Origin: Candidatus Bathyarchaeota archaeon
GTDB taxonomy: Archaea; Thermoproteota; Bathyarchaeia; Bathyarchaeales; Bathycorpusculaceae
NCBI GenBank assembly: GCA_026014685.1
Contig: JAOZHW010000001.1
Coordinates: 124,001-188,000 of the forward strand
DNA: 64,000 nt
Direction of reading: 5' to 3'
The position numbers and the translations under genes were made by a program. Below the pieces are notes generated by a model, which worked only from the letters and a program-made list of their open reading frames with translations, was not told the DNA's origin and did no database searches. Of the stretch, positions 42,474 through 51,462 are shown piece by piece (the stretch's first letter is position 1; each line of letters begins with the position of its first letter).

Positions 42474-45239
42474 TTAATCGCCTAAGAAACTGGCAAGCCT
42501 CGTTAACCCAATGATTTCCTCAAAGTTCAAACCCAACGCATCCAGCACTTGGTCAAAGGTCGCCTGCAGATAAGCTACATACTTGTCCACATCAATCTCG
42601 TTGCGGCTGGCTAACTCTACGGGTTTAACGCCAGAGTTATCTTCACCTGAAGCACTGCGAGACGACGTGGGTTTGATCACTTTAACGAAGCTGATGAGGT
42701 CACCTGCTCGGAGTTCCTTGCCGCTTTTCTGCAAAATCCTCGCCGCCTTGACGTGTTGAGGTGTGGTTTTGGTGTAGCTTGCCAATTCGTCGCCTAAGAC
42801 GACGTGGAAGGCGAGTTCGCTGTTGTCTTTCCATTCTCGGCGTTTGAGCGTGTTGTAGCGGTCGCGTACGATGTTGGCGATGTCTTTTTTGGCTTTCTCG
42901 AAGTCTTCAGGGTTTTTAACTTGGGCAAGCCGTGCCTTCATCTGGTTGAACGCGTCTTTGATGAATAGGGGGATATGTTTCTTTTTGCCCGTTAACCCCT
43001 TCACGTCCACTGTGCCGTCTTCGAGCACTCCGAGATAGTTCTTTTTGCGACTGCTGAAAACGGCGTAGCGGTAGGTTTTTTCCATGTCTATACCCATGCC
43101 TAGTTCGTGTTCGGTGTAGTGGATTACGTCTTCGATCTGTTCTTTGCTGGGGTTTTTGAGGAAAACGCTGTCAGTGTCGCCGTAGAGTACCTGTACGCCG
43201 ACGGATTTGGCGTGGCTAAGGATTTGGGTGATGCTGTAGCGTCCGATGGCTGCAGTGGCTTCCGCGACAGGTGGGCAGTAGAGGTCAAAGCTGTCCGCGC
43301 CGAACACGCCGTAACTCGCGTTTAAAATGACTTTGAGTGCGCCCTGTGCGATGCCATACCAGCTACGTAGCTCAGGCGGGAGGGTTTTGTCTTTGGCGCG
43401 GCTCTTGTACCATCGCACACGCAAATCCCGAAGCGAACCGATAAGGAGGCTTTCGAGGGCGCGTTTTTCAGTGCAAACCCAGTGCTGTGTGTCGGGGATG
43501 GTGTGTCCTTTGCAGCCGGGGTGGTTGCAGCAGATGGATTGGTAGCCTAAATTCCAGACTTTGATGATGCTGGGGTATAGGCTTGGAAAGTCCATGACCG
43601 CGACGTTGAAGTGGACGCCGGGGGTGGGTTCGACGACGATTGCGCCTTTGTATTTTTTGCCCTTGATGACGGCGGTTGTGCTGGTTTTGCCTTTTTTGGT
43701 TAGGATGTCTTCGGCGTTGGGGATAAGCAGGTGCTTTTTGCGGTGTTCCCGCTGCATAAAGTTGCGTATCCAGCGGCTGACGCCTTGTCGGCTGACGTCT
43801 TCCATGGGCATACTGGCTATACGTGCCAACACTAGCATGAGCTTCATGGCTGAATCGTTGTCGTGGCTGGTTAGCTTGTAGGTGATTTCTGAGTCTCGGA
43901 AGCAGTAAGCGATGAGTTCGCTCTGGTCAAGGTCACCGAAATCCTTTTCCAGATGAATCTTTTGCGTGCCAATCAAGGCGCAGCCGACGTCGTCGAGGCT
44001 GACGTCTTTGTATTTGCCGCCGTAAGCGTAAATCTGCACAGAGCGGTTGAAGAAGAACTTGTAGAGGTCAATGTGGATGCCATAACGCAATAGGCAGACG
44101 CGTTTGCCGATTTCTATGGGGATGTCTTTTTTGGTGAAGCCAAGGTTGGCGGCGCGGTGCGCGAGGTATCGGAGGTCGAAGTCGTCGCCGTTAAACGTCA
44201 AGATAAAGGGGAAATCGTTTAGGACATCGAAGATTTTGTGGAGGAGTTCTTCTTCGGTTTCGCAGAACACAACCTCGATGCCTGCTGTTAGTTTAGGGTC
44301 ACCTTCGATCATGCCGTCGCGTTTTAGGACGAGTACTTTTCTGTCGCCGTCGCTGCTGTAGACTGAGCAAGCCATAACGGGGCAGGCCCCTTCACGCGCG
44401 TCGGGCACACGGTTAGCCAGCGGCGAGTAGACTTCGATGTCTATGGCTGCCCTTCGAAACTGAGGCGCAGGGTACTCCAGCAGTTCAGCCCACATCTCAG
44501 CGTACTCCTGCTCCTCTTTAGTGCAGTCCTTAAAGATTTCTCGGATTTTGGCAAGGTTCTCAGCTGCCGTGTTATCTACCACGGGTTGCAGGTTGCCGTT
44601 TTTTACCTCGTAAATCATGCCTGGCAAGAGTCCGCGGTCGAAGATGTAGGATTGATAGTATTTGATTTTGGATTCCCAAATTTTGGTGTCACTGTCGTTG
44701 ATTCGGGTTCCGAGGACTTTTGCGTGGTCTTCGGGGATGATGTCTCGAATGGTGCCTGTGGCTCTGCCGCCGATTGCTAAGGGGTCTTTGGCTACGATTT
44801 TGGTTACTTGAATTGGTTTGTCATTTAAGGGGTCCCATCTTTCTTCTGCTTGGAAACTGTCAAAGCCCTCATGGGTTGTGATGCGCCCGAACTTTTCCAG
44901 TTCCTGTGGCGACAAATTAGTAATGCAATACGGTAAATGCCCAGTATTATCGTACCAGAAATAGAGTTGCCCCGACACTGGCTCATAGAGCTTCACAACC
45001 GCCTTCTTCTGTCGCCCATCATACGAGGCTGAAACAAAATACGAAGGAGGAAGATTCAACGGCGCAATCGGCGGTAAAACTCGGGGTGTGCGTTCCCGCT
45101 TTTTGGGTTCAGCCGCTTCTGCCGCAACTGGGGTTTGGGGTGTGGGAGGCGCTCGGGTTTGTGGCGTCGCCGCCTTTTGGGGTGGAGTTTTGGCTGGTTT
45201 AGGGGTTCCCCAGAAACTGTCTAAGCTTTGTTGCGGCAT
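42474..45239 (-). CDS. polB: Family B DNA polymerase (PolB)
   Basis: A 921-residue replicative-type polymerase. Exonuclease motifs: AAIDIEVY (Exo I), FNGDDFDLRYLAHR (Exo II), YCFRDSEITY (Exo III). Polymerase motifs: DFPSLYPSI (A), KVILNASYGVFG (B), YGDTDSVF (C). Before the core is a Pro/Ala-rich tail of about 75 residues that begins QQSLDSFW, a good PIP box (QxxLxxFW) for binding the PCNA clamp. Archaeal PolB usually has its PIP box at the C-terminus, so this placement is notable. Confidence 0.95.
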   Translation of the reverse strand: MPQQSLDSFWGTPKPAKTPPQKAATPQTRAPPTPQTPVAAEAAEPKKRERTPRVLPPIAPLNLPPSYFVSASYDGRQKKAVVKLYEPVSGQLYFWYDNTGHLPYCITNLSPQELEKFGRITTHEGFDSFQAEERWDPLNDKPIQVTKIVAKDPLAIGGRATGTIRDIIPEDHAKVLGTRINDSDTKIWESKIKYYQSYIFDRGLLPGMIYEVKNGNLQPVVDNTAAENLAKIREIFKDCTKEEQEYAEMWAELLEYPAPQFRRAAIDIEVYSPLANRVPDAREGACPVMACSVYSSDGDRKVLVLKRDGMIEGDPKLTAGIEVVFCETEEELLHKIFDVLNDFPFILTFNGDDFDLRYLAHRAANLGFTKKDIPIEIGKRVCLLRYGIHIDLYKFFFNRSVQIYAYGGKYKDVSLDDVGCALIGTQKIHLEKDFGDLDQSELIAYCFRDSEITYKLTSHDNDSAMKLMLVLARIASMPMEDVSRQGVSRWIRNFMQREHRKKHLLIPNAEDILTKKGKTSTTAVIKGKKYKGAIVVEPTPGVHFNVAVMDFPSLYPSIIKVWNLGYQSICCNHPGCKGHTIPDTQHWVCTEKRALESLLIGSLRDLRVRWYKSRAKDKTLPPELRSWYGIAQGALKVILNASYGVFGADSFDLYCPPVAEATAAIGRYSITQILSHAKSVGVQVLYGDTDSVFLKNPSKEQIEDVIHYTEHELGMGIDMEKTYRYAVFSSRKKNYLGVLEDGTVDVKGLTGKKKHIPLFIKDAFNQMKARLAQVKNPEDFEKAKKDIANIVRDRYNTLKRREWKDNSELAFHVVLGDELASYTKTTPQHVKAARILQKSGKELRAGDLISFVKVIKPTSSRSASGEDNSGVKPVELASRNEIDVDKYVAYLQATFDQVLDALGLNFEEIIGLTRLASFLGD

Positions 45240-45362
45240 CCTCTCTCTGAACCTTCGCTCCCACTATGATGTAACCAAACTAAAATCTTTACCGCAGCGC
45301 CGTCTCCCAAATCTTTGTTGCCAACCGAACCTGCCTGAACGCCCTTTTTAACGTTGAACAGC

Positions 45363-45932
45363 TTATTTTATGAGTTCAAGAATTTTGTCCCAAGATTTTT
45401 GGGCGTCTTTGGGTTTCTTGGTGCGCTGAAAATGGAAGCACTCGACGTTCAAGCCTTGGCAACTTATCAGGTTCCGCTTTAAGTCATCTACAAACAGTAC
45501 TCTACCGCCTGCGGTTTTTGTGACGTAATCGACCTGTGCGCGTTTGCTGGGAAACCTGTCGCGGGTAACAACTTCTTTGATGTAGCTACTGAGCCCCTGT
45601 TGGTTGAGGTAGACTTGGATTACTTTGGCTGTCTGCATCGAAACAACGTAAACGGGCATCTGTTTTTCTTGGAGACTTTTTAGAAATTCACCGATAAACG
45701 GCACCAGTTGCGTGTTTTTGAGGGCTTCTAACTCGATGTTTTCGATTTCGGCGCTGACTTTCTGGTAGATTGGCACTCCAAAGTTGGCTTCGTAGAATGT
45801 TAGGAGGCTTTTGATGTCTTGGCCTGCGGTTTTTGAGATTTTCCGTATCACTTCGTTCCAGTCTACTTCGAGGTTAGCTATGACGCCGTCGAAGTCCAAC
45901 GCAACCGCAACGATTTTTACGCTACTCGCCAT
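45363..45932 (-). CDS. HAD-superfamily phosphatase
   Basis: A 189-residue HAD protein with a complete motif I (ALDFDGVIANLE), a Ser in VVSMQ, Lys in PSKRAQVDYV and an acidic motif IV (VLFVDDLKRNL). A small helical cap follows motif I. It overlaps the upstream ATP-grasp gene by 16 bases and is the last gene of a three-gene operon. Substrate unknown; a sugar phosphate made in the same pathway is plausible (inference). Confidence 0.85.
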   Translation of the reverse strand: MASSVKIVAVALDFDGVIANLEVDWNEVIRKISKTAGQDIKSLLTFYEANFGVPIYQKVSAEIENIELEALKNTQLVPFIGEFLKSLQEKQMPVYVVSMQTAKVIQVYLNQQGLSSYIKEVVTRDRFPSKRAQVDYVTKTAGGRVLFVDDLKRNLISCQGLNVECFHFQRTKKPKDAQKSWDKILELIK

Positions 45933-46999
45933 GTCTGCGCCTCATGTTCAAGCATAACGCCTGCATCTAGCTGCCGCACCAGCAGGTAGTTTTCTGGGAA
46001 AAGGTTGTGGGTGGGTAAGGCTCCGTCAGTTTCGCCTTCCAAAGTCAGTTTAAGGTACTGGTAAGCTAAGTTGAGTTCGGGTTTGTTGAAAGCTTTTGCG
46101 AAGGCGTAACCCCAGAGGGGGGCGGTGGTGTGCCATTTGCCGTCTACCTCGGTGACGACGCAGTTGCCTTTGGCGTCTTCTTTTATGTCAGTCGAGTAGA
46201 AGCCGTGCGGCTCTGGGTCAAGGGCTTTGACTGAGTCCACGCCGACGCGGTCAATTTTCTCGTCTATCACGGTGCGGGCGATTGTTGGGGTGCCTGTGAT
46301 GCCTGAGAGCGAGATGTGCTTAAGGAAATACTCCAATCGCTCCCTACAGTAAGACGTCACGAGTTTTCCCTTGTACCAGAGCGAATCAAACGCCAAATCT
46401 CTTCCAGACAGGAATTCTTGCGCGACAAAATCCGAAACCTTACATCTCCCCTGTAGCGTGTTAAGCTGCACCCAGTGCCGCGCCTGTTCAACGTTCTCTA
46501 CCTTCAAGCCCAACCTGCCGCCTGCGCCCCGCCGCGCCCTAATCCACAGCGGACACCCAATCTCCGCAAAAGCCCTCTCGACATCGGCGAAGGTTTTGAC
46601 TTCTACGGTTTTGGGCACCCGAACCCGTTTTTTGTGCAGGGCGTTGTGGATGAAGAGTTTGTCAGGCATGATGGCGACGGGTTTGGGCAGGTAGGTTTTG
46701 ACGTTTTTGAATTGTGCGAGGTTTTCGGCGACGATTTGGGCTTCGCTGCTTGGGTGGGGGTGGAGGAATTCGATGTTGTGGGTTTGGATGATTTTTTGTA
46801 GGAGCGGTATGAAGGTGGGGTCGTCGTGTCGGGGCGAGTGGTAGCGGGTGTCAGCGTCGGGGAAGTTTAGGAAATGCGGGTTGTGGTCGGTGCATGCCAC
46901 GAAGGGTTTCAGCTTTTTCTGCTGCTCCGCCAACCGCAAGGCACGGATGAAGCTGATGCCACCTGAACCGCCTGCCCCAGTCACCAAAATGTTAGTCAT
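45917..46999 (-). CDS. ATP-grasp ligase (CarB-like)
   Basis: A 360-residue protein with an N-terminal Rossmann-like pre-ATP-grasp domain (ILVTGAGGSGGISFIRAL), a central ATP-binding part (CPLWIRARRGAGGRLGLKVEN), and an acidic metal-binding end (CVVTEVDGKWHTT). It would join a carboxylate to an amine or similar nucleophile using ATP. It is cotranslated with a deacetylase (4-base overlap upstream) and a HAD phosphatase (16-base overlap downstream). Confidence 0.8.
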   Translation of the reverse strand: MTNILVTGAGGSGGISFIRALRLAEQQKKLKPFVACTDHNPHFLNFPDADTRYHSPRHDDPTFIPLLQKIIQTHNIEFLHPHPSSEAQIVAENLAQFKNVKTYLPKPVAIMPDKLFIHNALHKKRVRVPKTVEVKTFADVERAFAEIGCPLWIRARRGAGGRLGLKVENVEQARHWVQLNTLQGRCKVSDFVAQEFLSGRDLAFDSLWYKGKLVTSYCRERLEYFLKHISLSGITGTPTIARTVIDEKIDRVGVDSVKALDPEPHGFYSTDIKEDAKGNCVVTEVDGKWHTTAPLWGYAFAKAFNKPELNLAYQYLKLTLEGETDGALPTHNLFPENYLLVRQLDAGVMLEHEAQTWRVA

Positions 47000-47799
47000 G
47001 GCTGTGTTGCCTCTTGTACCTGATTAAAGGCTTCTTTTCCAGTTAAAAACGTTATATCCCCTCTGTCAACGAGTTGCTTGATGAGTTGGGGGTAAACTCT
47101 GCCGCCCCGCATCATGACGGCGTTGTCATGCCAAAGCAGCGTGAGGATTTCTGCACCTGCCGCATAAAGCTGGTCTACAGTTTTAACGATGAAGGGCACG
47201 ATGGTTTCTTCGGTTTGCCCCATGTATGTGAAGAGGTAAGCGTCCATAAATGTGATGGGGAAAACTACGACGCCGTCGCGGGTTAGGTGCCCTGTGTTTC
47301 GGGGGTCGATGTGGTGTTTATCAAACGAGATGGATGAATCGTACTTTATGCCTGCTTTGGCGAAGTTTGGGTAGGTGTTTTCGGTGAGTTTTAGGCAGTG
47401 AATTCTGCAGCCAACAATTTGGGTTCCCGCGGCCCTCTCGATGAGCGCTTTTTCTTTGTTCACGTCTTGTTGGGTGGCGGTGTTGTTGGCGTGCAACCCC
47501 ACTTCCCAACCATGAGTTAAAAGGTCGCGGATGGTGTGGCTGTACTCGCTCACTTCGCAGCCGTCGTCGTAGATGGGTCTGAAGAAGAAGGTTGAGCGGA
47601 TGCCAAATTCCTCTTCAATCTCCCTGACCCTTGGAACGCCGAAGTAGGGGTTAAAGTCTTCAGTTTGGACTTTTTGGATGATTTCTGAGGAAAACCTGTC
47701 TTGCCTTGCCAAAACGTGTGTTTTGCCGGGGCCTCTGAGTGGCCAGTCAACGTCGTGGGTTAAGATGAGTTTGCGTTGACTTTTAGGCGTCGACTTCAA
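46996..47799 (-). CDS. Polysaccharide deacetylase-family (NodB-like) protein
   Basis: A 267-residue protein with LTHDVDW near residue 13 (the Asp and metal site), FFFRPIYDDG, and GWEVGLHANNTA (second metal His), all from the NodB/CE4 fold. No signal peptide, so it acts in the cytoplasm, unlike cell-wall deacetylases. First gene of the operon with the ATP-grasp and HAD genes. It may deacetylate or hydrolyse a C-N bond in a small sugar or amide (inference). Confidence 0.82.
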   Translation of the reverse strand: MKSTPKSQRKLILTHDVDWPLRGPGKTHVLARQDRFSSEIIQKVQTEDFNPYFGVPRVREIEEEFGIRSTFFFRPIYDDGCEVSEYSHTIRDLLTHGWEVGLHANNTATQQDVNKEKALIERAAGTQIVGCRIHCLKLTENTYPNFAKAGIKYDSSISFDKHHIDPRNTGHLTRDGVVVFPITFMDAYLFTYMGQTEETIVPFIVKTVDQLYAAGAEILTLLWHDNAVMMRGGRVYPQLIKQLVDRGDITFLTGKEAFNQVQEATQP

Positions 47800-47910
47800 A
47801 GAGTGAGGGTCTCCAGTGGTTGTATTTTGGTTTGGGCTAAATAAACCTGCTCAAAACCTAAAGAAGGAGGCTCCGCTTGGGGAACCCGCAATTTGGCTTA
47901 AAACTTGGGT

Positions 47911-48093
47911 TTATTCGGTGTAGAGGCCGTTTAGTGCGTCATGCACCGATTTAAGTTGTGGACCGTGTTTTTGGCGGCGGTGGCTGTCTACTTCTTTTTT
48001 GGTATCAAAGATTTTGCCACATTCGGCACACATGTACTGTCCCGCTCGGGTTTGGGGGGTGCTTCGACGCTTAACTAGTTGACTTGAATTCAT
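47911..48093 (-). CDS. 60-residue C2H2 zinc-finger mini-protein
   Basis: ATG at 48093 preceded by AGGAGAAT. A single classical C2H2 finger, YMCAECGKIFDTKKEVDSHR then QKHG (Cys-x2-Cys-x12-His-x4-His), lies between a basic N-terminus and a short acidic C-terminal helix. Such mini-proteins occur widely in archaea and may bind nucleic acid or protein. Isolated, divergent from the RsmB-type gene. Confidence 0.8.
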   Translation of the reverse strand: MNSSQLVKRRSTPQTRAGQYMCAECGKIFDTKKEVDSHRRQKHGPQLKSVHDALNGLYTE

Positions 48094-48312
48094 CTGTAAT
48101 TCTCCTCTAAATTAGAAAAGGAAAACTTCGATAAGCTGATGTGTGCGACAAATTTTGTACACACTCCTCCCTCTGCGCCTGAACAGCCATCTTCAACTTT
48201 TCTATCGGCATTGAAAATTGATAAAGCTATGTGGCTGTTTACATGCAGTTACAGCTGCCGTTGTTGTATTGCTTATTTAGGGCGATGCCTTTGGTTGGAG
48301 TGTGAACAGAAT

Positions 48313-49668
48313 TTGTTGCGGGAAGCTTGGACAATCGCTATAGAAACATTGAGTTGGATGGAGTTGCGCCGCTTAAACGAGCGTTCAGCGTTGGTGCGCA
48401 CAACTAAGCAGTTGGGCATAAGCAACCCGCAGGCCATGCGCCTCGCATACGGGCTGGTTGTTGAGACCACACGACGCAAAAACCTAATCGACAAACTCAT
48501 AAACACCGTGGTGGCGCCCAAAAAACTCGCCGAATACAACCAAGGAGTACAAGCGTTTCTGCGGCTCTACGTTTACCAAACCCGCGTCGCCAAGAACTGG
48601 GGCAAAATCCACCTCAGAGAAGCCGAAAACATCGCCAGCTTAGGCAGAGCCATTCTATGCTGGGAAGTCATGCGCGAAGTGGAACCCTATCTGGGTTTTC
48701 TGTTAACCCGCCAACTTGCACCCATCCTCGACGCCGCCAGCGAAACCGAGCGGATCGCGCTTGAAACCTTCCACCCCACATGGTTCGTCGAATACCTAAC
48801 CAAACTCTTCGGCAAACAAGAAGCCACCGCCTTCTTCAAAGGCAGCCTCAACCCCCCACCCACATACATCCGCATCAACACCCTTGCCGCTCCAGAGGAG
48901 GAAATCGTAGCTAAACTCGCCGCGGAAGGTGTAAAACTTGAAAAAGTCGAACCCCTAAAATACACCTACAAAGTTTTAGAGCTAAAAGCACCCCTCAACA
49001 CGTCACCCAGCCTCAAAGCAGGCCTATTTTACGTGCAGGACAAAGCAAGCTGCTTCGCCACCCAAGCAGCCAACCCCACCCCCAACAGCGTCGTATTCGA
49101 CATCTGCGCAGCTCCAGGAGCCAAAACCACCTTCATCGCCCAACTCATGGGCAACCAAGGCAGAATCATCTCCGTGGACTTCTCAGCCAAACGCATGCGC
49201 ATTTGGCAGAAGGAGACGGCTCGGATGGGCACAAAAATCGCGGAGCCAGTTGTGGCGGATGCGCGGGTTTCGGTGCCGCTGGTCGGGGAGGCTGATTTGT
49301 TGGTCTTAGATCCGCCTTGCACCAGTTCAGGCGTGTTTGCCAAGCAGCCCTCTGCAAAGTGGCGTCTCAGCCCCAAGTCGATTGCGAACATGAGCAAAAT
49401 TCAGCTTCAAATGATTAACAACTGCGCCGACAAAGTCAAAGCGGGCGGCTTCCTCGCTTACTCCACCTGCAGCATCACACTCGAAGAAAACGAAAGCGTA
49501 ATCGAGCAGTTCCTAAAAACCCACCCCGAATTCCGCTTAGTGGAGATTGAACCCAAAATCGGCGTCCCCGGACTCAACGGCTTAACCCAATGCCAACGCC
49601 TCTACCTCCACATGCATGGCTGTAACGGCTTCTTCATAGCCAAACTACAAAAACAACAATCAACCTGA
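48313..49668 (+). CDS. RsmB/NOL1/NOP2/Sun-type m5C RNA methyltransferase
   Basis: A NusB-like helical N-terminal domain (RTTKQLGISNPQAMRLAYGLV) is followed by a SAM-methyltransferase with FDICAAPGAKTTFIAQL, the motif IV Cys in LDPPCTSSGVF and the motif VI Cys in YSTCSITLEENE, the two-cysteine signature of RNA m5C enzymes. It methylates a tRNA or rRNA cytosine; the site is unknown. The frame is open back to 48139, but the part before 48313 is Cys-rich and unlike the family; TTG at 48313 or 48316 is the likely start (451-452 residues). Confidence 0.87.
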   Translation: MLREAWTIAIETLSWMELRRLNERSALVRTTKQLGISNPQAMRLAYGLVVETTRRKNLIDKLINTVVAPKKLAEYNQGVQAFLRLYVYQTRVAKNWGKIHLREAENIASLGRAILCWEVMREVEPYLGFLLTRQLAPILDAASETERIALETFHPTWFVEYLTKLFGKQEATAFFKGSLNPPPTYIRINTLAAPEEEIVAKLAAEGVKLEKVEPLKYTYKVLELKAPLNTSPSLKAGLFYVQDKASCFATQAANPTPNSVVFDICAAPGAKTTFIAQLMGNQGRIISVDFSAKRMRIWQKETARMGTKIAEPVVADARVSVPLVGEADLLVLDPPCTSSGVFAKQPSAKWRLSPKSIANMSKIQLQMINNCADKVKAGGFLAYSTCSITLEENESVIEQFLKTHPEFRLVEIEPKIGVPGLNGLTQCQRLYLHMHGCNGFFIAKLQKQQST

Positions 49669-50238
49669 CCCAAAATCGCCTAGTGTTCTCTGCGGCGACT
49701 CCTTTCTGTAGAGCGGGTAAGATACTTTGTTACCGTCTACCTGTGCCAACTCGTTTAGTTGGTGGGTTATGGTGTCGGTTTTGCTTATGATATGCAGCAC
49801 CAGCACATGCCGCGCCACCAGTGCGTCGCTGATTAGGATTCGGTGGCATTTCCAAGGCAGCGCCTCCGCACACATCAGGGCAAGGCGGTTTTCCCGCGCC
49901 AACGCCACCACCTTGAGCAACGCCTCAGTGAACTCTTTGGTCTGCATGTAGTCGGCGTACCCGCGGAAGCTGGCGTTTTCCAAGGCGAGGTTGATGCTGT
50001 TTCGACTTGGGTGGCGTAAGCCTCCGATTTCGGGCAGATGGATGTATTTGATGCCGTGGGGTTTTAGGTGTTCGGGGAGGGCTTCTTTGTTGAATTGGGG
50101 GTTGTGGCGGCTGTGTGGGACAGTTCGGACATCTATAACCAGCCCGATTTGGTAGGTTTGGAGCAGCTCAGTGAACTCGTCAAGTGTTCGCGTCGAGTGC
50201 CCGATGGTGAAAACTGTCAGTTCGGTTTCTTTGCTCAA
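49660..50238 (-). CDS. DUF488 family protein
   Basis: A 192-residue protein with the DUF488 markers TIGHSTRTLDEFTELLQ, VIDVRTVPHSRHNPQFN and ALMCAEALPWKCHR. The family is widespread and its function is not settled. The C-terminus ends with PQRTLGDFGSG, a partial PIP-box-like pattern (QxxLxxF). Convergent with the methyltransferase, overlapping by nine bases. Confidence 0.88.
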   Translation of the reverse strand: MSKETELTVFTIGHSTRTLDEFTELLQTYQIGLVIDVRTVPHSRHNPQFNKEALPEHLKPHGIKYIHLPEIGGLRHPSRNSINLALENASFRGYADYMQTKEFTEALLKVVALARENRLALMCAEALPWKCHRILISDALVARHVLVLHIISKTDTITHQLNELAQVDGNKVSYPLYRKESPQRTLGDFGSG

Positions 50239-50296
50239 ACCTAACCCTCAAAGCTACATTATGGCTAGCTGGATATAAGAATCAAACCTAAACAGG

Positions 50297-50406
50297 CATA
50301 TTTGACGCCTAATATCCAACCTATGCACTGCACCTATAGATGGAATAGCGCCGCACCAACATATTTGGAGCCTATTAGCTACTCTATGCAGAAACCTATA
50401 GATGGA
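50297..50406. repeat. Imperfect direct repeat, about 48 bases, two copies
   Basis: Copies at 50297-50344 and 50360-50406 both start CATATTTG and end CCTATAGATGGA with a shared CTATGCA in the middle; the period is 63 bases. Immediately after lies an inverted repeat CTTGAC-8-GTCAAG (about 50421-50442). They fill most of the 248-base gap before the frameshifted surface-protein gene. Confidence 0.6.
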
Positions 50407-50486
50407 GGCTGGTTCAGAAACCTTGACAAGACTTAGTCAAGAAACCTAAACAAGAAGCCTTTAATTTGCAACCCCCGCCAGTGTTC

Positions 50487-51402
50487 ATGTGGCTGGCAAA
50501 CTTGACCAAAACCGTCGCTTTAGCCCTCATACTGGTTCTGGCAGCAACGAACCTAATGATGGTGGGGAGTAGCTCCGAGCAGTCGATACCTAAACCGTCA
50601 ATACCAGAATTCACAATCAAGTATGTTCATGCAAGTTACAGTACAACCACAACCGACCCCCTACACGGGTCAAACCACAACCACCCAGCATCCCAACAGA
50701 ACCATACAAGTAACCATAACAAACCAGCCCACAATAGACAACAGTCACCCAATCTATTACAATATTCGTGTTCGACCGCATTTTGAGGGCGACTGGACGG
50801 AACTATACCCCATTTGGAAGTTGCCTAATACACGATACAATTGGGAGACAAAAACATGGACCTACTCCCAGTACCTTTACACAAAAGAAATGTCGCTACC
50901 GCTTCAAACACCCATCCAATCAAGCGGCCAATACACCACCATAACATTGCCTCTAGACGAAAACCCCCGATACCCTCTAAATAATCTGCCAGACAATGCC
51001 AAATTGGACTTCCAAGTTGAAGCATTCGTTGGGCACGACGCTCAAAGTTGGGCGATTCAGCATCCGCTAAACCCTGAATACGGCGGATACTTCGTGGATT
51101 CAGTGGCTTATGACAGTGATAGCGGCTGGAGCGGCACCCGAACGATAAGCTTACCTGATGGTTCTGTTTTTGTCTCTACGCCAGACCCGACAGCTTCATC
51201 TTCAGTAACGCCAACTTCGACAGCATCACCGATGGCTACGGTTTCAGAAAAATCAACATCACCTACTGCCCAATCTAACGCTGATAGTTCGGCGTTTCCT
51301 GGTTTGGAATGGGTTGAAATCGTCATCACGATGTTGCTTGCTGCTGTTGTGGTGTTGTTGGGTTTGGTGGTTGTGTATCTGCGTAAAAGGAGCCTAAAGT
51401 AG
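50487..51402 (+). pseudogene. Frameshifted surface protein gene (signal peptide and body in different frames)
   Basis: Frame 1 (from ATG 50487) gives a signal peptide (LTKTVALALILVLAATNLMM) then PKPSIPEFTIKYVHASY and drifts into low-complexity sequence, ending at 50786. Frame 2 (from about 50640 to 51402) continues with QPQPTPYTGQTTTTQ, IQVTITNQPT, YYNIRVRPHFEGDWTE, a Ser/Thr-rich linker, and a C-terminal membrane helix. Together they form one typical archaeal surface protein that I recall from related genomes. The shift is near 50630-50650. It could be a real mutation or a sequencing error. Confidence 0.7.
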
Positions 51403-51462
51403 CGGGTGTATTTGGAGTCTGTGTTCGGAAGCCAAAATGGGGGAGCTACAACCCGTTTTAGC

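Noticed and set aside
48139-48312. N-terminal extension of the RsmB-type gene
   Set aside because: Cys-rich and unlike the family; it overlaps a TATA-like stretch near 48270. The NusB-like domain starts near 48313.
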